Origin: Certhia americana | Lineage: Eukaryota; Chordata; Aves; Passeriformes; Certhiidae | Assembly: GCA_018697195.1 (NCBI GenBank) | Contig: CM031869.1 | Location: forward strand, 13,633,431 to 13,697,430 | Length of the DNA stretch: 64,000 nucleotides | Direction of reading: 5' to 3' | In this document: positions 38,151-50,050 of the stretch, one piece after another | Layout of the letters: each line of letters begins with the position of its first letter | How positions within the stretch are numbered: position 1 is the first letter of the stretch | Translations under genes and position numbers: made by a program | Notes under the pieces: model-generated | Database searches by the model: none | What the model was told of the DNA's origin: nothing | The model's input: the letters and a program-made list of their open reading frames with translations, nothing else

Positions 38151-39699
38151 TAATTATTCCTTCTGCAATCAAGAGGCACTGTTTGATCTGCAGGTTTCAG
38201 TTGGGATCATTAAAACAGCACTTACGGCTCGAGCCTCTGTCCACTCTTGTTTTGTGTGTGGTGTTTGTTACAGGGTTTCTGAGTCCCTAATAAGCTGTTA
38301 ACAAGCTGTCAATTATAGTGCTCATGCAAATTAGTGAAACAGACAGTGAGGGGCTGATGTGTACAGTATGCTATCTCAGAGGAGGCAAACTAAACCCTTC
38401 TAATTTTCATCACTGTCCTTGCAAAGCCATCTTCATAACAGCTATAAAACATTCATCTTGTCTTTTCCTTTTTATCGTGTTTACAAATTGAATATAGTAG
38501 TCAAATATCAATTATTACAGGTCATATTTTGTGTTAAATACCAGGCATCTAAAAATAGAACAATGACATTTAGATCCCAAGGACTTCAATGAATCTGTCT
38601 TCATGCTGGTTTAAATGTCTTATTTACAATTTGCTGGATTTCTGGGTTCAACAGAATCATCCTGCTTTCATTTCCACCACTGCCATTGTATTTCCTATTC
38701 ACTTGTTTTCAATATATCACATTTTTGCTTGAAAATCCATTATTTCTTGGACTCTTTTTAACTTTTCCCCAAGGACTGCAGGCCAGGTATAATTCTCTGT
38801 ATACCAGTCATCAAAACTTCTCTGGCTGCTTTTTTTTTTTTCCTAAGTAATTCTCAGAAATGAAGTCTCATAGCTCATACTCCTTATCTTGGTCAGGGCT
38901 CCCTCAGGAGCATAACATAAACCTAATCTCTTTCAAATTCTCCATCAAAATATCAACATAAATTTATTTGTGTCCCCCTTGGTATCCATTAACTCTTGGA
39001 ATGCTCACCCAATGTCATTTCGTACCCTGTGTTACTCCACTTGGCTGTGTAAGCACAGATCATTTTGACCTTACTAGTTCCAGTTAAAATTCAAATGCTT
39101 CTGGTTTGTGCTTACCACTGCAATTTTTTTTATTTTATCTGTTTTGAGGAAGTGAAACAAAGTAGCAATTGGTTGACTTTGCTGTTTGACCGGTGAAAGT
39201 GAAATTACTGATGGAGTACAGGTATACAACATCTGACAGTGATGTTTGGCGAGATTTCTATTTAATAAAAACGACTGGAAGATTTTAAAGGGAGTCACAT
39301 AGAAAAAAAACTATGCTTTTCTGGTGAATTTTAAAGCTAAAATGATCATCAAAAGACTCCTCATTTATGAGTTTTTCTTAAGTATATGTGTAATCATAAC
39401 TGAGGAGGGGAAAAGGTAGGTAACCTGGGATACAGTTGTGGGTGGAATTAAGTCCATGCCTGATTGTTCCCATCTCAAGTGGAAGTGTGAAAATTTTAGG
39501 CACTTGGCACTTCTCAGACAATTATGTTTTATGGGGGACTGCATAAATAAATCAGATTTCAAAAGGCACAGTTCTATTCTGGCTTTGAAAGGTCCTTTTG
39601 AACAGGCAGTTCTATTTGTGGGCTCATACTGGAGCTATGGAGATCCTTTTATTTAGTTATGCTTTAAAAAAGCAATTGGTGTCCTGGGCTTAAGTCTGT
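38151..39699. other. intronic sequence with possible conserved patch
   Basis: AT-rich sequence. The stretch at about 38280-38345 includes an exact POU octamer ATGCAAAT (38324-38331) and a CAATTATA homeodomain-like core close by, so it is a candidate regulatory patch. A T-run lies at about 38831-38841. No gene is supported. Confidence 0.45.
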
Positions 39700-39895
39700 G
39701 TCAGGGAACCACAGAGCATTTTAGTTGGGAGGAAGGGCTGGAGATCACCTGGAGGTCACTGTCTTCTTCAGAAAGTCCTTTTTTCCTTCTGCCACATGCT
39801 CCCCAGCACTGGACTGATTTGTCTGAGCACGGCGACTGCAGTGCAAGGGCCTTGGCACCCCAGTGACAGAATGATCTGGCCACCTTGACTCAAAC
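39700..39895 (-). mobile_element. CR1 LINE 3' fragment (antisense)
   Basis: On the + strand the segment begins ACCACAGAGCATTTTAGTTGGGAGG and continues GGAGATCACCTGGAGGTCA. This is the reverse complement of the avian CR1 3' end (usual form AATCATTTAGGTTGGAAAAGACCTTCGAGATCAT). It is clearly diverged and 5'-truncated. The right limit is approximate. Confidence 0.5.
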
Positions 39896-42894
39896 CTGTC
39901 AACAGCTGTAGGACAGCTGGATCAGAGTGGAGTCATCTTCCAGCGTGTAATATTTGGCTCTTGAATTTCAAATATTTGAACCCAGTCTTAGGAGTGCATA
40001 GGCATTAATTTAACTAGAGTTAAATACTCTTAGCTGAGTATTCTGCAGAAATTGAGTGGGTTATGTGCCTGCCGACTTGATTCTGCTGCATTAATATCAA
40101 GGACTGTTTTTCTTCTGTGAGCTGAATGGAATCAGGATCAAGAGCTAAGTAAAGTTAAACAGGCATTCATATTCATTCAGGAGCAGTACAAAGTATGCAT
40201 TCAACTTGGTGCCATAATTTTCGTGTGATATCTGGTAAGCTTATTACTTAGCAAGAGCTATTAGATGAAGTTAGGCTCACAATTACAAGGAGACCCAATC
40301 AGGCTTTTGCTTCACAGAGCATGGATGACTGTAGGAAGCTGATTAGGATATTTGTAGGATATTAGTGGGAGGCTAAGGAGTTGTCGTTCCCTTTTTTGAA
40401 AAGATGGATTTATTCAAAAAGCTATCTAATTGGATAGATAATTGATTAACTGAGAAATTATATTTTCAACAAAAAGCTGTCACCAGTCTGATAAAAAGCT
40501 TGTCCTTTACAGATTTTTGGAATATAGGGACAGATGTCTTCCAGTTATCATTTCCCAGCTGGAAGTCTAAGAAACAAAAGAGTTGTAAGAGCATCATACT
40601 GTCAGGATGTGTTCATAATGACTTTTTTTTTTTTTTTTTTAATAGTCAACAACAACTGGCTGCAGCATCTGGCGTTACTATAGAGTTTTAGAATTGTTAA
40701 TTCTACAAACTTTAGGTTGGAGTAGCATTACAGACTGAAAACAACACGGTTTCTCATTGCTTTTCTTTTTTTCTTGAAAACTTGTTTTATTGGTTCCAAA
40801 TGTGCATTTAGTAGTTTAAACAGGAGCCTTAGAGTTACTGATTAAATGCTATGGGGCAACTGAAGGAGCCAGATATGGCGATAGCATTGTTTGTGTGGAA
40901 GCAGGCAGCAGGAATTCCGTGTCTCCTCTCGTGGCTGCAGCCCCCCAGGAGCTGCTGCAGGGATCAGTGGCAGATCACAGAAGTGCAGGACCCCCTGCTC
41001 ACAGCAGGAACACCTTCAGCTTCAGCTGGTTCAATGTTCTCTGAACATCTTGAAAGGCTTTGTTCAATTCTCGTGACCAGGAGGTTTGGGGTGGGGTGTG
41101 TGTTTGGACTTTGTGGCGCTGATTTCAAAGGCTTCTGACCCTGCCAATGATTAAGATCTGTATGTAAAGCACAACAGACTAGAATTCAGTCTATGACTGG
41201 GTAGGCCTTCTAGTACTTCACAATAAAAAGAACTAAATAATACTTTTTTGGGGCATTACGCTTTTCTTTTGAGTAATCTGGTCTCCAGTCCTGTTTATGA
41301 TGAGTCTTTTTATGTTCTATGTTACTGTGGTACCTATCTGCTTTTCATGCATATGCTAATTCCCATTTCACATCCAGCCATCAAATATATGTATAGTTCA
41401 AGGCACAAATTGAAAGGACAAATTTGAAAGTTTGGTTTGGTTTTTGTTGTTTTTTTTTTTTTTTTTCCTCCTGTTAAACCGTCAGAGTTAATTTAAAATT
41501 TCACACACAGAATCTGAATGCCTTGCTGTAAATCAAAAATAGCTGCGTTCAAATGAGCAAAGTTGTGAATGGAGATTAAGATAAGTAATAGAAAACATAA
41601 AGAATGTTCAGAAAAAAATGCATGTTATAGAATCTCCCCCCAGTTTTGTGCAGAAAAGTACTTAGCTCTAAAGACATTAAAAAAAAAAAAAGTTAACTTG
41701 GTAACAATTGGGGATTTTACATGTTTTACACTTCTTGAGCATGGACTAAATCAGCTGTGGTAAACATACTTATTAGTATTCAATTTATTTCCCAGTGTCT
41801 TGAAGGAACCATGCCAATGTTTGGACTTCTTAGTTTGTTTTGATTTCATAGCAGGAAATTGTATCCACGTAAGTGAGCATGCATTGAACAGCAATAAATC
41901 ATTATTTCTCAGATGACCAATATCAGCAGGAATCTCATACACTTCCCTGCTGGAGTTGATTTCTAAATTCATTGAATAATTATTGGTGCTGCTTTTCATA
42001 TGTGACAAACATTCTTCTCTCTGATTCTTTTAATTCTTACAGTGATGTTCCCACACAACCCAACATGCAGGGATTCTTATTTTTGGGATGTAGCAAAAGG
42101 AAGAATAAGGAACCTACATACATTTTAAAATAACATCTTATGATGTACTGACAACTTTGTACTATGCAGTTTAAGAAAAAAAAGAAATCTGACACAGATT
42201 ATTTTAATAACTTTTTAAATGTGGTTTATCAAAATGCAGATATTTTATTGAAATGTTAATATTCATGTAATATCATGAACTTTTTCTGTCACGAAAAATA
42301 ATTTTGTCAATTTTAAATTAACATAACAAAAATGCAGTAGTACAGGGTAAAGTGTCTCTACTGAATGCAAAATTGGGTAAAGCTCACAAGGTTTTAGCAA
42401 CAATTGTGCGGATGGGAATGATCAATGGCTGCATGTAACTTTATCTTCTGCTGTAGATCCAACACCAGTTGTATTAGTGTCTTTTGGAGAACAGCAATTG
42501 TTTTTATAGTCCGGATCAGAAAAGCAATCTGAATTCCAGCTGGGCTGTGTGAAGCTGGGATTATATGCACAAAGCAGGGATGGGGAACTGGGGGGCTCTG
42601 GAGCTGGGGCTGAGGAGGCTGAACTTTCCCAGATCTCAGCTGAAGTCAATGTCACCCCATCAACACCTCTGATCTGCTACCAGCTAGAACTGGGGAACAG
42701 TGGTTGGTTCTCAAAATAAAATTAAAGGGACAGTTTTCACAATTCAAAAATAGGTATATTATAAATGTTGGTTGAGTTCATAACATCTTTGCCTGTCAGA
42801 ACAGTACAACAAATTACTCTATCATTAATCAAAGGGTTAATTGAATTTTTAAATAAAACACTGCAGAAGTTCTCTATGGAAGTGAGACATCAAT
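39896..42894. other. intronic sequence with poly(T) runs
   Basis: AT-rich sequence with poly(T) runs at 40623-40640 and 41450-41466. The first is followed by AATAG and so resembles a cryptic splice acceptor. A GC-richer patch at about 40890-41010 shows only short overlapping frames. No gene is supported. Confidence 0.55.
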
Positions 42895-42908
42895 GCACTA
42901 GAGGGGAC
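42895..42908 (+). promoter_or_regulatory. possible CTCF-binding site
   Basis: GCACTAGAGGGGAC fits the CTCF core with two mismatches and has the same orientation as the candidate at 22436. It is weak evidence taken alone. Confidence 0.22.
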
Positions 42909-43680
42909 AAATCTTTTAATAGCCTGTAATTTAAATAGTTTTCCACCAAAATGAATTTATTGGGTATTGATTGGCTCCCAACCCAGTTCTAATACTGATT
43001 AAATATTACAACTTCATTTCAACACATCTGCTAGCTCTTTTTTTCCCCTTCCTTTTTTTTTTTTTTTTTTTCTTTCTCTTCTCATATGAAAACCTGGGTA
43101 ATTGGGTTCAATTAATTTTAGAAGTCATGTTTAGGATAAGATAGGTTCAGTGAGAAAAGCCGGTCAGCTTGCAATGGCTTCCCTTTCTTCCTTGTAAAAT
43201 ACTGTTCCTTGAATTATGCCTTCCAACCAGAGAGGGCAATTCTTCAAAGAGTCCCTCTTCTGGAAGCTGCTTCACTTAAAACAATCCCTGTTTTCCCATG
43301 TATTCACCACATTATCTTTCGCTGCTCACAAAGGCAAGTCCTTTGAAAGCAAAGCAAAGTTTGATTTTCCCAGGGCTCTTAACTGTTGTACATTTTATGA
43401 TTTTAAATTGGCTTCCATAAACTGAAATGTTGTGGAGTTGATTTATCATCAGTTAATGTGTTGCTCTCCTGAATGACAGGGGTGGAATGTTTCAGACAGT
43501 ACTGCTCCCTGGGTTTTTTCCCCTCTCTGTATGGCCTGTGTTGCTGGCATCACCTGTCTATGTACAACTAATTCCTCAAAAATAGCAGAAATAAATCTTA
43601 TTTTATTTCTCAGATTATTTAATGAATTTCCAGATGACTTTTTAGTCACTCTTTGGGAATGAAGAGAGAAAAGAGAAGGT
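42909..43680. other. intronic sequence with poly(T) run
   Basis: A poly(T) run occupies 43053-43071, within a wider pyrimidine-rich stretch from about 43035 to 43085. The remainder is unassigned AT-rich sequence. Confidence 0.6.
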
Positions 43681-43704
43681 ATATACATATATATATATAT
43701 ATAT
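43681..43704. repeat. (TA)n microsatellite
   Basis: About ten TA units with one C interruption near the left end. Confidence 0.95.
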
Positions 43705-46579
43705 GTTACACATCCCCACCTGTCAGCCGCAGGCAAGTTGTATCAATTAGAAAACTTGAAGCTTGACTTTGCCCTCGTGTCTCCTGAAGCAGTAATGCCT
43801 GCAGTGCCCAAAGGGAGGGACTTGGTCCTCTCTGTGCAGAGTCAGGCAGCACAGCCTGGTCTGCAGGAGCTGGAGAGCTCCTGCTGAGGTCCAGGCAAGG
43901 AAGGCAGTGATGGAGCTGCTCTTAGCAAGATGTGTGAGAAACGAGATTGAGGTGGAACTCTGAGAGGTTTGGTTAGGCTGGGGAACGGTTTTGGTACACA
44001 GAGCATGTCTCTGCTTCCTCAAGCTTTCTTTGTGCAAATGCAGCCTCATTTGAAGCATTGCATTGGCTATATTATGATGGATCTGAAATTCTTTTTTTTT
44101 TTTTTTTTGTAATCATCTGTAGAAGGCATGGAAGTATTTATTAAGAAAAGCTGTAATTATTAAAACATTAGTTAAATCACAGTTAAGAGTATTTGCATTT
44201 GATGGTCTGTTAGGTTGATAATGACTCAGAATGAATGCTGTTGTTTGTTCCTTGAGCATTCAGCATAATGGGATTTTTTTTTTTCTTCAGGTGTTCAGAC
44301 TCCAAGATATACTTTTCATTTTGGAGGGTGGTTAAGGCTTGTGACACAGGTAAAATAACTCCTAAATGGATACTGTGACACAAGTCTTGTTCATTTTGCC
44401 CACAAATGATTGATCCTCTCAGTCTGGCTCGGTGTTGCATTCCCCTGAAATGCTGGCTGTGCATGGAGAGATGGGCAGTGGTACCCACATCACCTCGCTG
44501 GGCTGGCTGAGAAGGTGGCTGAGGCAGCTAACAAAGCCCAGAGCTAAAGTCATGATTGAAAGGTTCAGGGTTAGTGCTAGGCTCTGGTGAGCAGCAGTGT
44601 TTGACATCTTTAAGCACTGTCATTCTGTGTGTGCCTATTCAACAAAATAACTCTTGGGTCTGGATAATATGTGAAAGTTAAGGTAGCCCTTCTGGTTGTG
44701 ATCACAAAGAGGTTTTTAAACGTCCTCTTTTTAGCAGAGTATGCAGAACAGCTTTAATACTCTTCAGATATGTGCAACGTGTATCTGCTTCTGCCCACAG
44801 TACATTGGTGACCCCTTGCTGTGAGAAACTTCTAGCTGTATAATTTTAATAGATATAATTAAAGTATCAGCAATTCAAATTACATTAGCTTTTGTAACTT
44901 TTACCTATGCATTTTTTGTTGCTTTTTTGCCTACATTTACTGACTCTACATTTCTATTTTCCATGTAATATCTTACACCTAAGTGATGTGTTGGAAAGAG
45001 CTCTGAAATAAAAGGTTACCGTAGCTTCCAGCACCATACAAGTGTCCCTAAAGAGAGCCACTCTTCCCAGTCAAGGTCTGCTGATCCTTACCCCTTTGGC
45101 CTCACAGTAACTGATAAAAATTTGCAGGGATTTTGTTTCGTTTTTATGAGGGAATGAATATTTACATTCTCCTTTCTTTCATGCAGGCAGATAAACACGC
45201 AGAATGGCATTTCTTATCTCCTTTACATAGCGCCGTATTGCAGACACTCAGTGTTCCTGGGATGTTCAGGTTTGTGATACTTTTGGAAATAAATTTGGCA
45301 GCATTTCTTCGTACATCTTTTCCAGTAACAGCTGCAGCTTCTTTGCCTGTTGTGTTTTCCTTCTGTGATGGGTTGCAGTCAAGTGTAGTTATGGGAGATG
45401 GCTGCTTCCGCTTGTAAGTGTCGAAGCCAAGCAAGTTTTGGCTAAGTTTTTGCTCTTCTTTCTTCTTTCTCTTTTCTTGTCATTCTCTCCTCTCTTGTAT
45501 TTTGGCAGTGTGCTATGGAAGCAATAGCTTCAGCAAATTTGCTGCAAGGGAAAAGGCAGAAGCTGCCATTACTGAGTATTACATAGTTAATACTGATGGA
45601 CTTTTTCTGACAGTAAAGAGCATTTCAGATGTGAAATTTGCTCTGCAGTTTTAGAAATATTTGTGGTTTGCATGGATGCTGAGGGTCTTTTTCATACCCT
45701 GTTTTCTGAGGGTAGGACTAGGGGCCATATGGTGGATGCAGAACGATGGGACCTGTCAGATCAGTGTGTTTGGCAGGTTCCTCTCCCCACAGGGTGCCAC
45801 ATTCCCTGGAAGGAGAGGGAGTCAGGAGCGAGCGTGGCTGTGCTGAAGGGCTGCAGGTGGAACCCAGCTCCCCTCAGGATGCTGGTGGGGCAGGGGCTGC
45901 TGAGCTGAGTGCCTGAGCACAGCATGGACCATGAGGAACAGTGACCTTCAGGAGGGTGCAGGGGTTTGATGGCTGGGTGGTGGTGCCTGACGTTCAGGGC
46001 AGTGTTAAGGCTGAAGGCAGGCAGTGCTGCAGATGGTGACTGCAGTCCCTGCTAGAGAGGATGCTTAACTCAAAATGTAATATCTGATGCTTTTAGCTCT
46101 GGGTGTGTGATAATCAGCCATGTGTGTAAACCAGGATGATGACCTTCACAAAACCCTCAGCCATTAGTTAATTCAAACAAACTGAATGTTTGACCACCCA
46201 CAAATACCACAGAGGTTGAATGGGTGAAAAGGAATATTAGAAGCTTTATGCGTATATAGAAATCACATTGTTTAGAGTTGTAATGGTGCTCAAATGATTT
46301 GTTTACATCCAGATGGAAAGATAATTCTGTATTATGCATAAAGTTACTGTGACATAGCAGTTTATGCCCAAAGGCACAGGTGTGACAGGTGACACCAGGT
46401 TGATGGGTTTTGTAATTGCTAGGGGTCTGTTGGTTTTGTATTTTCTCACTTAAAATACGCATAATAATAATAACAATGTTTTTATCAGTTAGTAGGGTAT
46501 CTTCATCATGCTACATTTTTTAATCCAAGAATTAAAAAATCCAGGCAAGTTCTTTCTATTGCTTATCTAATGCACTTAC

Positions 46580-46583
<4 letters not shown>
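43705..46583. other. intronic sequence, GC-richer patches
   Basis: A poly(T) run lies at 44092-44108. GC-richer patches at about 43770-43960 and 45720-46060 give overlapping frames on both strands, none recognisable. No mobile element could be assigned to them, although old unrecognised repeats are possible. Confidence 0.5.

Positions 46584-46614
<31 letters not shown>
46584..46614. repeat. (TA)n microsatellite
   Basis: An uninterrupted TA array of about 15 units, the longest perfect one in the window. Confidence 0.95.
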
Positions 46615-46617
<3 letters not shown>

Positions 46618-48611
46618 AATGTACTGTACCAGCAGATAAGAAATCAAGCTCACCTTCTGGTTCAGATTTAATGGTTTACGTCAAGGTAAAATTTTCACAG
46701 TACTTAAGTGAGATTTTTTACATGCCATCAGATGCAGACAGGAATTTCAGACTCCCACTAAAATTGATCTGTTTCCAGCATGAACATTGCCAAATCATGT
46801 AGGTGCTTCAGAGCATTTTGCCCTGTTCCTTCCCATACTTCATTGTTTGTGTGCAGTGACTTGCTTGAATAAATCTATTTCTGTGAATTCTTCTTTTTTC
46901 CAGAAAGATCTCTGTCAGAGGTCTCTCTCTTGTCCTGTACCATTATTCCATATTGTCTTACCTCTTCCATGCATAAACTAAATGGGGAATACCTCCCCAA
47001 AACCATGTCTCCAAAGCAGTTTGGATCTATCCAAGCATCCCCTCTTGCCTGTGCAAGCTTTCCCTTTTTTAACCCCTCTCTCAAATGGGGCAAAGCCAGC
47101 AGTCCCCTTTTTTTTCTCTTCTGTACCCAGGGACTCAGCTCCCTCTCTTTGACCAGGCTGAACTGGACCAGTGGTTCTGGTCCCTCCCTCCAGGCAGCCC
47201 CTGAAGCATCACAGGATGCATGAAGGATCTGCCCTGGGCTGGTGGCTCAGACAGGCTGGCTTTGTTCCAGGGTGGAAGAGCAGGAGGTTCTGCCTGCTGT
47301 CCCTTATGGCAAACCTCGTGGGAGGGGGAGGCAGAGGCTGGGATTGCTCTTTACTCACAGGCTTTTTAAGCTGTGCAGGTGTTCCCCTGCCCACTGACTG
47401 GGAAAAGGCTGCACACTGCACTTGAGAGTGATGAAGACAACATAAATTTAAATCAGCAGCTTCCTTTTTACCTGCATTACTTGGGAAGATTTTGGCAACG
47501 TAGATTATGTGATTAGGTAATGGCTTGTAGTAATTTCTTTTTTCTAGGGTCTAGCCTAGTGTTAAAAATTTGTCCCTAATGTCCTCTTACTTCTGCCATT
47601 TTTATTCAAGTAATTGAATTAATTAAATAAAGTGTACTTCTTAAAATAGAATTTTACAGATTAACAGTCTTCTGCAACTAAATTTTAATAAACATTAAAT
47701 ATCTTCTGACTTCACAAAATTAGAATCCTGATGATAAGCAAGTATCTTGAAAAGCCTCACAGTATTTAGGAGTCCTCACATTTTTAGCAAGCTCTTTTCA
47801 CTGTAATCGGTAAGCTGCATTCTGCCTTTGATTTATTTTCTCTAACTACATTGATTTCCATAGCCTAATATATATTTCATTTGTAGGGATGTGATTGCAA
47901 CTAATATTACAGAACTTTTAAAGAACAATGAATACCAGACTACGTTTTATAGGGGGTTTTTTTATTATTTTTTCTACTCCAAATATTTTAACCACTGAGG
48001 AGGGTAAAATTTATCTCATTCTTAGATTCCCATGCATTTTTTATTTATTGCAACTTAGGTTGCATTGAGATGGAATGGTATGCTCATATTTTCCATTCTG
48101 CTTTCCAACATAGTTCTCAATTTGTAAACAGTTGCCTCATTTATAAACTGATTTTTTAAGGGAAATTCAGGTTATAGATACAGAGTTCCTGAAGTTCCTT
48201 ATCACTCAGTTCACTCCCATACTTTTGAGGTGTACACTGAGGTGGCCCTTCCTTGCAGGGAAGGAGAGAAAAACTGCAGAATATCTGAAAAAAAAATTCT
48301 CCTTTAGGTTGTTTGGGATGTAAACTACAAGAAGGAGTTAATTCCCAAATCTAAAGATGGACAGAGAAGAGTGGAGGCCAGTGTTGGAACTACACTGTCC
48401 AGGAGAACTGTAACTGGTGTGGATATCCAAGGTCATTCCAGCATTCTGTACATGTTGATTGCTTTTGTACCCACCTATCTGTTTTCCTTAGGGTCATAAT
48501 GAAGTTTCAATTACCTTAGATCTGCCTCATAATGCTCATTTTCAGTTTTGATGATTTAAGCCGTGGTGGATTTAACAAATGCTGTGGATACCACAAGATA
48601 TAATGACAATT
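46615..48611. other. intronic sequence, no recognised element
   Basis: A GC-richer patch at about 47100-47410 gives overlapping frames of 70 to 97 codons on both strands without similarity. The rest is AT-rich. No gene is supported. Confidence 0.55.
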
Positions 48612-48635
48612 ATGATATATTACATATATGATATA

Positions 48636-48669
<34 letters not shown>

Positions 48670-48677
48670 ATTATATC
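48612..48677. repeat. (TA)n-rich tract
   Basis: A nearly pure A/T stretch with a perfect TA array at 48643-48669, preceded by imperfect ATATATG/ATATAT units. It is self-complementary and could extrude a hairpin. Confidence 0.95.
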
Positions 48678-50030
48678 TACAATTGTATAGAATTGTACTG
48701 AAATTTGCATTTTGTAATTCAGATGTCTTAGCAATAAGATAAGGTATGCCTTAGATTGTAGATTCCCACTGTATGGGAATTTTTATAGCTGTGTTGATTC
48801 ATAGTATTGACATAGGCTGTGTCTTTTCCTAAGAAAGGATAACCAAAAGAAAATCTGACAGCAAGAGAGAGCTCCCAACTGGAGGAGTGAGAAGGAAATT
48901 TGAAAGGAGGAGGTTTGTGATTTAGCACAACTAATGATTATTTGCATTTAGGAAAAGAGATGAGGAAGTTACTCTAAGCAGAGGGGCTTCACATGACAGA
49001 TACACTAGATCAGTTATTGCCAAGTATGGGTAGAAAAAAAAAAAAAAAGAAAAAAAAAAGTGGCTTAGAAATTTCTTTTCCAGTCTCTGCTTATCAACAT
49101 GAAACATCTGCTTCAGCAGTACCAGCTCCCACTGACACCGAGCAGCGACACAGGGAAGCTGCTGCTCACACCAGCACACCCCTGAGCTGCACTGCAGTGA
49201 TTTATTGTTTGTGTGTGAGCGGTGGGATGCTGCAGGTTAAACTGCAAATGGTTCCAGTGAACTTGGATGAGCATCACATATGGAAATTAGCATTGGCACA
49301 ATTAATTTTTGTTTGTTATAGTCTTAATGTTGCTAAGCTACGGAAAGAAATGGATCACGCTGAGGAAGTCTACAAGTTGCTGACTGTTTGCACAGAATCT
49401 TTTAAATATTACACTAATCCTGTGCTATAGCTTAGCTTTTATTTAGTGTAAATAAAATGGGTACTTTATGAAAAACCACCATCTTAGTTTTAAAAGATTC
49501 CTGTCTTTACTTGTTATGAGAATACTTGTACCTATAAATAGAAGAACAGCTTTGCTAAGATCAGCTGCTTCATCAGAGGAGTTCTTGGTCAGACATGCAC
49601 AGGCAGGCATATGATCAACTCCACTATAGTGCCAAAGAACAATACATTTTTATTTAAGACTTGCACAAGCTTTCATTTATAGCTAAATAACGTAATTTCA
49701 CAGACAACACAGGCCAGGTTCAAACCCACAAATAAATACAGCTGAGATTAAAATCATATTAATAATATTTCTTCCTAAAATGGAGTGCTTAATTTAACTC
49801 ACCCCCCATGAATTCCCAGGGCAGACATGGATTATTAGAGCTTGAAATATAGAAGGTGAGTGCTTATGGTTTCATAGGCTGATGGAACAGCCAAAAGAAG
49901 AAAGGTGAAATCTTGACCTCAAGATGGAATAGGAGCAATCTATGAATACTTCTTTTCCTCTACATCTCTCCCTCACTCTCCCACCTTAGAATATCTTTTG
50001 ATACTTCAGTAAAACTTAAAAGGAGAGATT
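48678..50030. other. intronic sequence with an unassigned 145-codon frame
   Basis: An ATG-initiated frame runs from 48993 to 49430. Its N-terminal part reads through an A-rich run (49034-49059) as poly-lysine. I recognise no domain. Inside it, a pyrimidine-rich TTTGTTTGTTATAG ends at 49321, and AATAAA occurs at 49451-49456, so a cryptic terminal exon is conceivable. Nothing else is supported. Confidence 0.35.
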
Positions 50031-50050
50031 GTTTGTTTGTTTGTTTGTTT
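50031..50050. repeat. (GTTT)n microsatellite
   Basis: Five perfect GTTT tetranucleotide units. Confidence 0.9.

Noticed and set aside
40690..40740. CR1 3' end suggested by an ACTTTAGGTTGGAG stretch
   Set aside because: Only a dozen bases fit and the following sequence does not continue the CR1 pattern.
42422..42655. Pro/Ser-rich minus-strand frame as the next TENM2 cytoplasmic exon
   Set aside because: It is on the wrong strand, has no match to the expected RPIPPTSSPS start and no matching splice sites.
48993..49430. 145-codon ATG frame as a small gene
   Set aside because: It runs through an A-homopolymer read as poly-lysine, shows no recognisable domain and sits inside an intron. Only its splice-acceptor/AATAAA context is noted.
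49820..49855. Second pseudoexon: CCCAG acceptor and AAG|GTGAGT donor 36 nt apart
   Set aside because: In phase 1 it contains an in-frame TGA after eight codons, so it would truncate the protein. The acceptor tract is also weak.
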